Assembly: GCF_964355755.1 (NCBI RefSeq) | Contig: NC_092672.1 | Coordinates: 30,872,501-30,936,500 of the forward strand | DNA length: 64,000 nucleotides | Source: Antedon mediterranea | Lineage: Eukaryota > Echinodermata > Crinoidea > Comatulida > Antedonidae | Direction: 5' to 3' | In this document: one piece after another, positions 45,201-58,900 of the stretch | Layout: every line of letters starts with the position of its first letter | Position numbering within the stretch: the stretch's first letter is position 1 | Notes under the pieces: generated by a model | What the model saw: the letters and a program-made list of their open reading frames with translations, nothing else | What the model was told of the DNA's origin: nothing | The model's database searches: none | Translations under genes and position numbers: made by a program

Positions 45201-48169
45201 AAATAATACTTTATTTTATGATGAATAAATAGTAAATAATATTATTTTATTATTTATCTTGAATAAATTATAGGCTACAAGCGTAGCAATTTATTTTTGA
45301 ATCAATAAATAGATATGATACTAATTCATGAAATAATGGATTACTTTAATATTTGAAAGATTAATAACAATATACATACACAAAACGCTAACGATAAAAA
45401 TGACTGTACAGCATAAATTTACATATTGTCTACAACGCATATTTTTATTATAAGCACATTCCGTGATATAATGATTACATAGTTAGAAGAGGTAATAGGA
45501 AACTTTACTCTTTGAGAACGCTTAAACGTCGTGGTGTTCCTTCTGATGATCTTGTGTCAGTGTATTTAGGTGCGGTACGACCAGTTTTAGAATATGCGGT
45601 ACTCATTTGGATGGTGGTCTTACAATTGATCACATTAATGCAATCGAACGAGTCCAGAAACATGCCTGTAGAATTGTTTTGGGTAGGAATTATACTGGTT
45701 ATGACGATGCTTTGGTCACGTTGCGCCTGGATGGTCTGAGTCACAGGCGTCGGGACCTATGTATTGCCTTTGCTAAATCCATCTTGAATCCTCATTCTAA
45801 ATTGTTCTCACTTCTTCCTTCCAGGGGTAATGTTGTGCACTAATACAACACCCGCAATGACGACAGGATTCGCAATGTCAATTGTAATACAGTGCGTCAT
45901 AGTAACAGTCCTCTACCTTATTTGATTAACTTAATCAACGAATTTAATTTGTGAGTTGCGCCCTTCGATCCCTTTTTTTTTTAATTGTTATCACTTGCTT
46001 TAATGTTATCATGAAATGCAAATCAGCTTGGGACGCATGCGTCCCTAAATGCTGCTATATTTTATGATTTTTTTTTGTAAATTTGTTGTTTTCATTTTTG
46101 AATAAAGATATACCAGTCAATAAAAATAACAATAATATATAATTTGTATTGTAATTTGTATACTAATACTATTGTAATAATTGTAATACAAAAAAGGAAG
46201 ACAATAGTATTCCTAGTCTACGACTTTATATGAAAAATAAAGGAACCGTCTTCTATAATCATTTTATTAATAGATGTTCAAAAATACCAAATTCACAAAC
46301 AAAATGGGAAATAGAACTAGGTAAGGTAGACATTGATTGGAGTAATGTTAGGTACTATAAAGTTTATAGACTAAAACATATACCCAAAGTTGCTCAATTT
46401 AATTTGAAACTTCTGCATAGAATACTACCATGTAAAAAACGATTGAAAATCTGGAACTTAGTAGGTAATGATTTATGTGATAAATGTATAAACAAGGTTG
46501 AAACAGAAAAACACATGTTATATAAATGCAGTGTAATTCAATGGATATGGCTTAAATTTAAAAATGTCATAGCTAAGAGCTTTTCAAACGAAGACCCAAT
46601 AACTTGGACTACAATGATTACTGGATCAAATAACATAATTGTAAATGAATTGATTTCATTATTTGTATTCTCTATATATAAGTTGCATATATTAACAAAA
46701 CCTGAAAAAAAGGAAACAACTATGAAAAAAAGATCTGGAATCTTTTTATTACTGAAGTAAAGCATTTAATTGAAAATGAGTATAAGTGCTACTACTTTAA
46801 AGCTCAAAGTAAATAGGGAGATATAAAGCAAAATCTCCTTAAATTAATGAAATAAAAAAAATGCTATTTTTATCTCTTAAATACATTGTATATAGGCCTA
46901 GTAACTATATTAGTTTTAAGATATGTCATCCGGGTATGAAGCGACTCACATACACACAGAGCCAAAATATTACCTTGGACTTGCACTGTGTATGGACTCT
47001 AACCTTACGGTTTTCATTATATATATCATTCCATCCTATCCATTCTAAACACCCTTTTTTCAAGCTTTTGCATTCTTCGTTTTCATCTCATCCATTTTTT
47101 TCTTGGTGAAAAGGGAAGATTCTTTATATTCTTCCCCTGAGTTTATAGCCTCTCTACCCAGACAATGGACACGAACAGAATAAAACAACAATAATAACTT
47201 TTTCATAAGTACGTTTTTTTTTTAAATCAATTTTTATCGTCAGTTTACTGCCATCGACATATTTTAATTAATTGTATTTTTAAAAATGTATATGAATGTA
47301 GATGTGGTTACTTCTTAACATCAAAATAATCTTAGTCTTATATATACTGTTCAAAAGATATGTATTTTTTTAACAATGTACCTTATAAATAAGAGAATTA
47401 TATAAATGTGCATATATACATATATTATTTATATTTATAGAACTATAATAAAAGTGGGACGAACCCACACAAGACAAAAAAATAATATATAATTTGTTAA
47501 ATATTAATTGTTTATTTTTCATATTGTACATTTTATTGTAACTTAGTTATTGTTTATCGATCACTTAATTTCTTTCTTAATTTATGTATAATTTGCATAA
47601 AGTAACAGTAGTAAACAATAGACTAGGCTTACTACATTAAAATTATTTATTTTATTTTTAATTTAATTTTATATTTTTATTTTATTATTAAATTATAAAT
47701 GTAGTGTCCCTCTAAACGTTAAAAAAAATGAAGATTAATAAAATCATACTTTGAATAGGCCATTTTGTAGTTTTAACAGAGTCATAGAAAAAATGGTTTT
47801 CACTTAAAAAATGATAAAATTCAACCAAAAACACATTTACTTTTTGCTTTTTTTCAGGTAAATAATTTGTTTGTGATCCACTTTTTTGGTAAAAGTGAAG
47901 AACTATTATGTTTCATTAAATCGCATATTAAACAAGCAGGGAGCAATACATCTTTGATACAATATTTTTGTAATTTTACTATAATTGTTTATGTTATATT
48001 AATAGTAATAATTCAGTTATCTTCTCCAATTAACGACCAGCGGCCATATATGAACTACTTTAAGAAATCGTTTTTAATTTAAGATATTGAATTTTGGTAA
48101 CTTACCTTTGAAGAGTGTTGATACTAACGTAACCAAAACAAGAAAAGACAAGATACGACAAACAAACAT
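42209..48169 (-). CDS. Secreted PAN/apple plus fibrinogen-domain protein A (5 exons, 318 aa)
   Basis: Exons on the minus strand: 48169-48106, 44728-44478, 43802-43671, 43509-43254, 42462-42209 (957 nt, phases agree). Exon 1 is a signal peptide (MFVCRILSFLVLVTLVSTLF). Exon 2 is a PAN/apple domain with six cysteines (ACVKRCHSFAKTCSHVVYD, RTCRLYADDV, GYCP). Exons 3-5 form a fibrinogen C-terminal domain: HRDCTEVKS, SGVYVFK, VFCDMEIDGGGW, VFQNRKDGSVDF, GEYWLGNEYLHQLTS, RIDIGDEGGFAVF, a calcium-site-like FSTKDQNND, GAWWFKTCFEIHL and YYRASMKLRRTS. Such proteins usually bind acetylated or other glycans outside the cell and often serve in immunity; the ligand here is unknown. Introns hold LINE fragments and a MITE. 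It is a tandem relative of the gene at 52922-60450. I give no gene symbol. Confidence 0.9.
42495..42675. mobile_element. Palindromic MITE in intron 4 of PAN-fibrinogen gene A
   Basis: AGGCCAACTCGGACAGCATC at the left and GACGCTATCTGTGTTGGCGTT at the right, next to TA. Same family as 38348-38547. The palindrome explains the 84-codon open frame across it. Confidence 0.7.
45485..46130 (+). mobile_element. LINE 3' fragment (CR1/L2/Jockey-like) in intron 1 of gene A
   Basis: RTLKRRGVPSDDLVSVYLGA, then VRPVLEYAVLIW, one frameshift near 45610, then INAIERVQKHACRIVLGRNY and LSHRRRDLCIAFAKSI. This is the last part of a non-LTR reverse transcriptase ORF. The stop at about 45841 interrupts it, and a T-rich 3' UTR with AATAAA follows. 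Confidence 0.8.
46170..46860 (+). mobile_element. LINE 3' fragment with zf-RVT domain (L1/Tx1-like)
   Basis: One open frame at 46230-46760 with HIPKVAQFNLKLLHRILPCK, then LCDKCINKVETEKHMLYKCS, a CxxC...H...C zinc-binding segment typical of the end of L1/Tx1-clade ORF2. An A-rich tail ends it near 46860. It lies directly after a different LINE fragment, so the two insertions are adjacent in the same intron. Confidence 0.75.
46861..48105. other. Rest of intron 1 of gene A
   Basis: AT-rich intron sequence between the LINE tail and the signal-peptide exon. I see no gene or clear repeat in it. Confidence 0.45.
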
Positions 48170-48252
48170 TTTGTCAACTTTCACTTCAATCTATTATTTC
48201 GTTGTTAGATTTTATTTACGATCGGCTGTTTCGCTCGAAAAAGAATCTTGGC

Positions 48253-48259
48253 CTATATA
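48253..48259 (-). promoter_or_regulatory. TATA-like box of gene A
   Basis: TATATAG on the minus strand, about 85 bases upstream of the signal-peptide ATG. Gene B has a similar box at a comparable place. Confidence 0.45.
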
Positions 48260-49159
48260 ATATATATCTGTGTAATAATGTAGTGTGTATGCTAATAGAG
48301 GGCGTTTTGTATATTTTACCTACGCCACCAAGGAGGTAATTATTAGTCGATCGCTTGTGTCTGTCTGTTTGTTAGCAGGATTACTCAAAATGTTATTTCA
48401 AGATCTTTACCAAAATGAAAATACCGATATTTGGTCAAGGACCATGCACTCCATTAAATTTTGGAGGCAATCCGAATCAGGGTCCCAAATCTGGAAAACT
48501 TTTCAGTATTATTTTCAGATCTGCTAATGTTAAAAGACAATTTTCAAAAGCAGTCAAAAGTAACAACAAGGTCTAAACTGAAATTGCATTTTCTCGAGAA
48601 CTAAAAAACTCCATAAACTGTTGTCATTTTTGTACAAGAGGCAAGAGTAATAATTTGGGATTTGTAATTTAATGAAATAAATAAATAATTTGATTTAATG
48701 TAGGCCTACGGGTTTTTTGATACGAGTAGTTTTTAAAAACCTATTTCTTTTCAAATTCACCCGTTTGTTTTTGGCGTTGCTGTTCTATTGTTAGTCTGAA
48801 ACTGAAACTACATAATGGTTATTGAAACTAGCATAATCACACACAAAAATAAAAATAATAAATAATTTACAGAAGGCAGAGGTATCCACTCTCGGAGTGG
48901 AATTTTCAAAACTCTAAATAATAAATTTTAACTTCTAATTTATTTGTTTAATGCAATACATTTTGCGCGGCGTTTGAATGCGAGGTCCTAGTTAGATAGG
49001 CTTAGCGCGCCTATGCTGTATCACCAGAGCTAAGCAATTAAGATTAGTATAATAATAGTTTTTTAAAAAAATCCCACGGAACGCCTGTACTATTATTATG
49101 TACAGGGATTTTTTTTCAAAAATGGCCAAATCTCAACCTTTTTTTTTTTACATAAATGG

Positions 49160-49850
49160 TTTCTATTTGTCTTTAAGATGATTATAACGCAATATATGCG
49201 CATATATAACAATATTATTGCATAATAATAGTTTTTAAAAAGTGCGTATTATTGCAATTTTAAAATAAAGATGATTATGACGCCATTATACGCATATATA
49301 GCAATATTGTTGCATAATAACAGTATTTTTAAATTGCTTATTTTGGCTGTACTATAGTATAGGATTTTTTTTCAAAAATGGGTAAATATTGACATTTTCA
49401 TTTTTTCATACAATTGTTGCTATACGTCTATAAGATGATGATAACGCCATATATGCGCATATATAACAATATTATTGCATAATAACAGTATTTTAAAACA
49501 GTGGCCAAATTTAGACTTTGTTATTTTTTGACATAAATGGTTACTATATGTCTAGATGATGATTATAACGCCATATATGCGCATATATAGCAATTATTGC
49601 ATAACAGTATTTTTTAAAGTGCGTAATAATCTACATTTTTATTTTTTGACATAAATGGTTACTATACGTCTATAAGATGATTAGAACGCATATATAGCAA
49701 TATTATGGCATAATAACAAAGTGCGTATTTTGGCCATTTTTTTTTAAAGAAAGATGATTATAACGCAATATAATATGTGCATATATAACAATATTATCGC
49801 ATAATAACAGTATTTTTTAAAGTGCGTATTTTGGCAATTTTTTGAAAGCT
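49160..49850. repeat. Irregular tandem repeat with TATATGCGCATATATA core
   Basis: About six copies of a unit with AAGATGATTATAACGC, ATATGCGCATATATAACAAT, TATTGCATAATAACAGTATT and AAAGTGCGTATT, spaced roughly 90-165 bases apart. No coding content. Confidence 0.8.
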
Positions 49851-49944
49851 TAATATTTACACTGGATAAAGATTACAGTAATTTAGCGTATTGACAGCCT
49901 GACAGTTTTATTCAGTGCCCGATATTATATACCCGTAAGTAAGT

Positions 49945-50192
49945 CTAAGCGGCACTTGTTCTTCGCAGTTTCATACTTGCTCGATAATATCGTGTAAATT
50001 GACGTTGTCCCATCCAAATAATGCCGAACGCTACTTGGTTGACGTCATCGAATTTACCATTTAGGTGAACCTCAAAGCACGTATTATACCACCATGCACC
50101 AGTATACTTAACAGCACAATTGTAGGTTACTCCGTCGTTGTCTTGATCTTTGGTTGAAAACGTCATTCCCTTATGATAGATCAAAGAGTCAT
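49945..50192 (-). CDS. Distal alternative last exon of gene B (fibrinogen P subdomain)
   Basis: A TTCTTCTGTAG acceptor precedes 50192 and the exon ends at a stop codon at 49945. It is 248 nt and enters in phase 1, matching the donor at 55132. It encodes DDSLIYHKGMTFSTKDQDND, GAWWYNTCFEVHLNGKFDDV and YYRASMKLRRTSAA. It is much closer to the last exon of gene A (42209-42462) than to the exon at 52922-53169. No signal, PAN or fibrinogen N-terminal exons lie between it and 52922. It is therefore either a second terminal exon of gene B or the remnant of a lost gene copy. Confidence 0.75.
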
Positions 50193-52921
50193 CTACAGAA
50201 GAAATGTTTTATGCACTTTTTTATGTCAATTAACTTGTTACACAACATACGATTGTCTACATTATGAACAGCTCCCCGGCATGGGTCTGATTAACAAATT
50301 CATTTGTGAAAAAAATTAACCTATTCGTATAATGTTTCAAATTTCCCAACTTGGAAAATTGAGATATCGGCAGGTTTTATGAAACTGTAGAGGGCACTAT
50401 AATTTCTACAATAAACTGTAGCGGGCGCTATAAAAACCTAAATAATATTGCCATCTATTATAATGGTAAACATGGGTATTTCAGACGTGCCAACTCATTA
50501 TTTCACTTATTACTGGCATGATTGATTATAAACATCTTATGGACCGACATTAGTTTTTTTTTATTACGCTATCAATATTTAGAGGAATCCTAGTAGAATT
50601 TATAAATATAATATGTATACATATCGGGAGATTTTGTTAGAATTTATCCAAAATATTGTTAGATTGGGAGATGAATCGAACTAATGGGAGACTTATCAGG
50701 AGAATTGAAAGGTCTGTGTTTGTTTATAAGTGAAGCAAATATACGGGTGTACGTTGTTTGGATAACAAATACACTGAGGGATATTTAGGCAAGTCAATTA
50801 TAAGGAAATTCCTTAAAGATGTAAAAAAAAATCTTTAAAACATTTTTGTTGAATAAGTCATTTTAATGTAGCATAATAGTTATCCACTTTGACCAAAAAT
50901 TGGATTAAAAATGGATGAAAAAACTGTAATTTAAAGTAAATTAAGTAATTAACGAGTCAAAGTCAAGTTGAATAGAACAGTCAGGTACTTTCAACAAAAT
51001 GAAAACAAAAAGTCTTACCGCGTTTGGAAAATATTTGTTCTACTGCTTTTGAAATACAACAGCGTCGCCGCGAAGAATAGATTCAATGTGGTGACTGGTA
51101 TTGCGACAGAAGTACATTTTGGAGAGATATTACTGTACTAATTTAGACCAAAAAAAGCATTTAAATTAGCTTTAGATCATTTGTATGATTTTGATTAATG
51201 AATATCTCATTGGAAAAATATAGACTAGATGAGTGAATTCCAGATGCCTGTCAAAGTTTTGTAATGGTATCGCTGCGTTTCTATAGCCTAGCTTGGACTG
51301 TTATTATTAGGCTAGGCTTAGGCGCTTTAGCCTAGCTAGACTTAGTATTGTTTTTCCCATTCAGCAAATACAAAGCATTTATTTGTTTTATAACACTGTT
51401 CTAAAGTAAAATGTTATTTAATTAATCAGCTGCTTCTGTCTTGAATGAATTGCAAACATTTAGTGATATGATTGGATCATCATGGCATTTTATTAGACGG
51501 TACATTCTACGTGTGGGCTTTCCTTCTTCCATCTGGGCTGCTACCGGGTTGATATTGCACAAAATGTCAGTCAGTCAGTTTTGTGGTAGCTTACCACACA
51601 ACACCATAGTAGATGTTAATAATATACAAGACACAATCATTTCAATATAATACTCTGGTAGATGTTAATATTTTATATACACAATGCAACTATTTAATAG
51701 GTATATATAGCTATATTAATAGATGTTTATAATACTGTACCACACAATTTATTCTTAATTTAAACGTAACCTATATATAACAGCTATTTGATAGAAATTG
51801 TAGTATAATACTTAATTATAATATACATGATATACATATTCTATGATATGTCGATGGCGCACATGTCATAACTATTAATTTTAATTAATTAATTAATTAA
51901 ATTGATTAAAATCACACTGATAGATAGTAGGCCTATTATATAACACCTATATAAATTCCTGTCATTTGATTAGACGATTGTAGGTCACATGGCGTGCAAT
52001 AGTACGCACTATTGAACGGTCGTTCAATAATTATTTTTTCGTATACGCCAAAAAAAAACAGCCTAGATGAGTAAAATCCAGATGCCTGTCAAAGTTTCGT
52101 AATGGCATCGCTGCGATTCTATAGCCTAGCTTGGACCGTTAGTATTAGGCTAAGCCTAGGCGCTTTAGCCTAGCTAGACTTAGTATTGTTTGGCCGTTTG
52201 TTGACATAATTAACACTACAGAAAAATCAAAATAAATATAATATTAATATATTATGTTATATAATTATTGCACTTCCCGATTCCATTTCTGTTTATATAG
52301 TCTTTCTTCAATTTTTCAACTTTCTTTTTAGCATGCAAACTTATTTATATTTGTATTAATAAGTTGGAATTGAGTATAGTTTTCATTCAATGGTAGTTTG
52401 TCCGTCAATTCTGTCTGAACATTATCATTTTATCATAATATCTGGACTTATATATTCCTTCTTGTTAGAACTCAATACTTGCATTATTGGTTAGTAATAT
52501 TACATTAGTGGTTGATTATTACATTAATGAATGGTACAACAATACTGTGTATACTATCAATAACAAGGCTAAATATACTAATTTTCTCTGACAAATGTCT
52601 TTGTAAACTAAAATATAAAACAAGAAGCATTTTCTGAAACGTTGGTCTGGATTTTTTTTTTCAGAAACTGCAATAGTTAAATAATAAAGCATTAGTTATT
52701 TCTATCAGACTGCAATATTAACAATATCAACTAACATTATTAGTTAATTGTATCAGCAACTGTGCAATAGTAAAAATATAAAATAACATTATTAGTTCCT
52801 TGTATATCAGCGACTGTGCAATAGTAAAATGTCAACTACAACTATTAGTTCCTTGTATCAGTAACTGGGCAATAGTAAAACTATTAACTAAAATTATTAT
52901 TATTGTATCAGTAGAACAGTT
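50193..52921. other. Interval between the two alternative last exons
   Basis: No exon recognised. It contains a direct duplication of about 125 bp (51228-51352 and 52067-52190, each with AGATGCCTGTCAAAGTTT and GGCGCTTTAGCCTAGCTAGA). A short tandem array lies at about 52730-52915 (units with CTGTGCAATAGTAAAA and ATTATTAGTTCCTTGTATCA). Confidence 0.55.
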
Positions 52922-55900
52922 TCAGTAGCTTTTTCTCCTCAATTTCATGCTAGCCCGATAGTATTTCGTATAACCAGCGTCGTTACCCTTCCATACGATA
53001 CCAAGAGCATATCCATCCACGTCATCAAACATACCGTTCAGATGAGTTGTAAAACACTGTTTAAACCACCACGCTCCATTGAACATATCAGAACATGCAC
53101 CAGGATGTAGATCATTATCCTGGTCTGTAGTTGAAAACTTCATTGCTTTATTCAACGTCAAAGAGTCGCCTGTTAATTCGATGATGATAAATGAATACAT
53201 CAAGTAATACTATTTTCACACTATGAATGTTTTGCAATTGTTAATGAGGTTTAAGCAGAAATTTCGTCTGGACACACCCAATGAGAAGAACTTTTTTTCG
53301 AGTTATTGACTACGCATGCCTGTTCAACTGACGTGTCACTTATCAGCTCATGGTAGTATAAGTTATTTTTTCTATCTAATTTCGGGGTATCCCTTTTCTG
53401 TTGTAGTGCGAATGGAGTGTAAAAGAAGTGGAAAAGTAGCGTACGCACAATTGGGAATCGACGTCGGGGCAATGGACGCTTTTGACGCATAGTTCGTTGA
53501 TACAATTGGGGAATCCCCTTTTAGGACGTGGATTTAATAACCTATACCAACTGGTTCTACGACGCTATTTTTCTGTAGTTTGCAAACTTGACTGAAAAAC
53601 TGCAAACTTTGATGTACCGGCGGTGGGAACTTTACAATGAACAGAATAATAGAAAGAAGAATACAAACAGGTCCATCCCAAATTACACTCATAGCGATGT
53701 TGTTCAGGCCCTAGCCATGGGAAATTCGGGAGAACCCCTTCACGTTAGCCTTGAACGCAAATGTGTTTACCAACGGAAAAGGTAGGACGATACGATCGTT
53801 TGCCAATTGCGAGCGCGCTATTATTAGAGTGTCATTTCCGACCAACTACAGGTGCCATTTATCTTGATTTTTACGTGCGAGAGTACACCATTGCCAGCCA
53901 TCTAGGGGTCATTTAACCAAATTCGCTTTGCCACAGGCCCCACCATCGGAGGGAGGGGGTCTGTAAAATCAAATACGCAATGTTGGGTCGCGAAAAAATT
54001 TTCAAAATAGGATCATGGGGTCGCGGTCAAAAAGGTTGCGGAACGCTGGTTTAGAGACACGGTACAACTACTATTATACGAAACTAGAGTGACGTTCATA
54101 CATGGCACAATACGTCTATTCTAAGGTATGTTGATGTCTAGATATACGGAACAACTACTACTATTTATTTACACAGAACAAGAGTGTTTTTGTACATGGT
54201 ACAATACGTCTATTCTAGGGTATGTTGATGTCTAAATACACGGCACAACTAATACTATTTATTTACACGGAACAAGAGTGTTTTTATACATGGTACAATA
54301 CGTCTATTGTAGATGTCTAAATACACGGCACAACTACTACTATTTATTTACACAGAACAAGAGTGTTTTTGTACATGGCACAATACGTCTATTGTGGATG
54401 TCTAGATACACGGCACAACTACTACTGTTTATTTACACGGAACAAGAGTGTTTTTGTACATGGCACAATACGTCTATTGTTGATGTCAAGATACATGGCA
54501 CAACTACTACTATTTATTTACACGGAACAAGAGTGTTTTTGTACATGGCACAATACGTCTATTGTTGATGTCTAGATACATGGCACAACTACTACTGTTT
54601 ATTTACACGGAACAAGAGTGTTTTTGTACATGGCACAATACGTCTATTGTTGATGTCTAGATACATGGCACAACTACTACTATTTATTTACACGGAACAA
54701 GAGTGTTTTTGTACATGGCACAATACGTCTATTGTTGATGTCTAGATACATGGCACAACTACTACTATTTATTTACACGGAACAAGAGTGTTTTTGTACA
54801 TGGTACAATACGTCTATTGTTGATGTCTAGATACTAAGCCTACAAGATTAGTAATACATATGGGTTGTTTAGTTGTAAAGAAAAAGTCGGTAAATTCAAG
54901 TACATTAAAAAAGTAGGAAATATGCCAAATTACACGTTTACACTTATTTTTATTGCTTTTGGGGGGATTTCTTGTGAAAATCATGTTTTCAATCAATCAG
55001 ATAGAAATACAAATTAAAGCAAAATAAGCCAAATAAATGTTTTTAAAGAAAGTCATTTAAGGGTTTTAAACATAAATATTAAGCTTTTCTTTTTCAAATT
55101 CAAATTTTGCTTGATCTGTGCATATGCCTACCTTTGTTGCCGTCTATATAGGAGGTAAGGTCCATAGTGTATTTTTCATCTTCAGGTCCAATTCTAAAGT
55201 TAGAGTACACAGCAAACCCTCCCTCGTCCCCAATATCAATCCGCAGATCATACGCAGCCGATGACGTCAGTTGATGGAGGTATTCGTTCCCCAACCAGTA
55301 TTCACCGCAAACTTCACCAAAACCATTTTTATAATCTTCCCAATTACGATAAAAATCAACGGACCCGTCTTTTCGATTCTGGAAAACCTGTTATTGATTT
55401 GGTTATAAGTATTACAACTATATTAAAGTATGAATGAAGCAAAATGAAATTAAACTCCACTCCAGCATGGCGCCTATTTGTTGTTTTTTTTTAATTAGAT
55501 ACTATTGTCTTGTAGAAAACACCAGAAAAAAGTTGGGCGACAAGGTTTGTAGACTAGGTTGTATGCCTTTACGCCCTTAAATACGAATTAAACCGGCCAT
55601 TGATATTAATTTCTAATTTAACTGAAGTAGGTTATCTTACCGTCCATCCGCCGCCATCAGTCTCCATATCACAAAACACTTCTTTGATTTCGCACGATTC
55701 ACACACCTTGATCACATAGACACCGCTTTGTGCTGTTGGTAAAACGCTTTTTACTTCTGTGCAATCACGGTACTAAAGGAAGATAATTACATGGTTAGGT
55801 GAAAAAATGTTACCCAATGCTCCGAAACTGCTTTTCCTTACAGGATAAACGTAATTATTTTATCTTGTTGGCTTAGTAGCGGCCTTTTGTTTTCACTATA

Positions 55901-58900
55901 CGACATTCGAAATGTAGCTGTCGAGTCGAAAAGTAACAAAAAAAATCATGTGAGCATGCGCATAGACTGTTGCGTAAATTGTGAGGCGTGACGTGAAATG
56001 AAAAGTCGCTGCTGTCCGAATTATAAATAATGTAAATGTAAATCTTAGGTAAAAACCAAGTTTATCTATAAACTAATTATTGTTTATGCTTTAAAGCTCA
56101 GGTACAGGCATGAATTTTAAATAATATCTGATTAATTGTACATAAATCAAATATTTGTAACAGAAATCAAGACGAAAAAACAGGAATTTCCCTTAATATG
56201 GTCAAATACAAAATTTGGCAAAATTCGGCCATAAAAACCAGGAAGACTTTTTTTCAGTAGTTAGGTAGTTTAACCTAATATAATATTATGTCTGGTGACT
56301 CCCTAGAAGGTGAAAAAAGATATACGGTGGATAATTTTTGCTATAGCATGAAAATTGAAGTTGAATCAAATTACCAGAAATGTAAAATTCAAGTTATATT
56401 ACCTATATTTAGTCATCTGATAACATTTTTTACCACACCGTTTATTTTTCATAGCTTTTTAAAATGCCTCTCTATTTACAAAATGTGTGTACAAAAGAAT
56501 AGAGATTTTACTGTGAAAACTATCCCCCCACTGATACAAAAAAAAAGTGCTTATTTTCAACAAGCTCGTGTAACACAAATAAAATCCCAAAAATTATGAA
56601 ACATAGGGGAAACTATAGATCGATAATTATTAGAATGTATGATCAATAGACATTTTTTGCCCGTACCTGGCCTTTAAAATGTCAAGCTAAACAAATGGAA
56701 CGAAACTATAAATTCTCCGAAAATGACATTTCACTTTTCCTTGATATAACCTGCGACTCGCAGCCTGGGCTAAATTAATTGCGCACATAGGTGTGGACAA
56801 CACATACAACAGCTTCCTTCTCCCTTGTGGGTGAGTCATAAACGCCCAAATACTCATCCTCTCCAAACACGTGTTGCCTCCATAATATACACGTTTTTGC
56901 TTACATGAATAACAGATAAGGCGACTGTCATTGGACAATATCCTTCCGGGCGTTTGTACTTCACATTATCTGCGTATAGTCTGCAGGTGCGACTTGTTGA
57001 ATCATACACCACGTGACTACAAGTTTTTGCAAAGCTGTGACATCGTTTTACACATGCAATCCTCGTCTTTACATAAGACCACTCCAATACAGATACAGAC
57101 GATTCTATGTCAAGCTCTGTAGATGACGTCTGTAGATATCGCAAACACGTAGGCCCTGTGAACATAAACAACTAAACAATAATTCATTGGAAAACTACGC
57201 AAATGAATAGAGGCCAGTGTCTGACATTTCGAAGATCTAAGGTCAAAGTTTAGAAAACTTTCACTTGATTGTAGTAAGAGACAAATGCAATAAGAAGACA
57301 AGCAGGGCTCATCCAGACTCCAGTTATTTTACAGAGCTAGGTCTAATTTGGTTTATGAATCACCTCTTTACCCGGGTCAATGTTTAACTCTGACCGGTGT
57401 AGTATTTATACAAAATTCTATACTTTAAACAATCTGCGCCAACATGGCAGTCCAACGTAATGCAGAATTACCAATATTAATTCGTCAGTGTAAAAGTTTT
57501 ATCTCTTTCCAACAAAATTGTATCAATTTCCTGTTTTACTTACATGCCTGCATACAGCGAATAGCCTGCTTTATTATGCGCTATACAAGATTTAACTGTT
57601 ATTATTATTATTGTTAAATAATATATACAGTGAACTAAACAGTAGCCTAACCTGAATATATTGTCAATTTCTTCAATTGTAAATTACTATTATTATTATT
57701 ATTATTACAGTATTTTTATATTATATTGCAATTAGTTTTAATTTATGGGTATTTCGAAGTATAGGTTAAATTACGTTTTTATTATGTCTATAACAAAGTA
57801 ATAAGTAATCGATAGTTGTTTCGTGTCTCTCATATACATTGAGTGGGGTCTACAACAATTCGATTAATAGTGTTCAATGACATATTAATAAAGACTTCAG
57901 TATATCTGTTTAAAACAAAGAGAGATATCAGAAAAATAATAAATAAATCAGTATTTTTTATTCAATGTCGTAGCTATTTATCAACTGACTCTGTATTATG
58001 TGAGTGTTATCCGCTCTGTTATTGAGTATGCTCTTCCCGGCGTGGAGCACTTATATCACAGGTAATCAATCTAGAACCCTTGAATAAATTCAGCGTAGGG
58101 CACTGCGTCTCCTTTGGTTTAGACCATCAGGCTATGACACTTACTGGTTTACCCGAACTCTCCAAGCGCCGCAATCGAATTTGCGAGAATTACCGTACTT
58201 TATAAAATGGAAACATCCATCCTATAGATTAAATGAGTTACTTCGAAATGAGAAGTAACATTAGCAGAATTACTCGAGGGCATCACCTGAGATTTTTCAA
58301 GCCTACTTTCCATAAAGGATTGAACTGTAGAAGACATACCTTCTCGCAACGAGTAATAAACCATTGGAACAGTTTACCAGCCGACGTTGTCAATTCTGAG
58401 ACCGCTAATACCTTCAAGAATCGCATCGACACAATGTAGTTGATATGGGGTTTAAAAAGGCACATCGCCTAAACTTTCTCATTATAACTAAACTAAACTA
58501 AACTAAACTTCCCCACAAACGGCACATCAAATACTCGTTTAGAAATGTAAACCCGTTTATGCTCCAGAAAATCAAAACTGAATGAGCAAAACAAATTTAT
58601 CACCAACTATGTAATTTTCAAAGGGTAGAAACGTCGGCTGCGTCGCTCGGAGAAAAGCAGATATTTTGTTTGTTATTGAATTGTTTAACAGCAATGGGCA
58701 ATGTATGAATAAACAAGTCGACGCTACATATGGTATCAAGATAAATGATATACATTTAATAGGATTTAAAAATTTTAATAATTTTATGACATGTATAATT
58801 TAAAAAAAAAACAGTTTTCTAGGTATTCCACTTCATATAAAAGTACTCTTTCAACAAAGGAAAGGTTGTCGCATTTTTTATGACGTTCAACAAACAACTC

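Noticed and set aside
54278-54575. Overlapping repeated open frames
   Set aside because: By-product of the 85-bp minisatellite, present in more than one frame.
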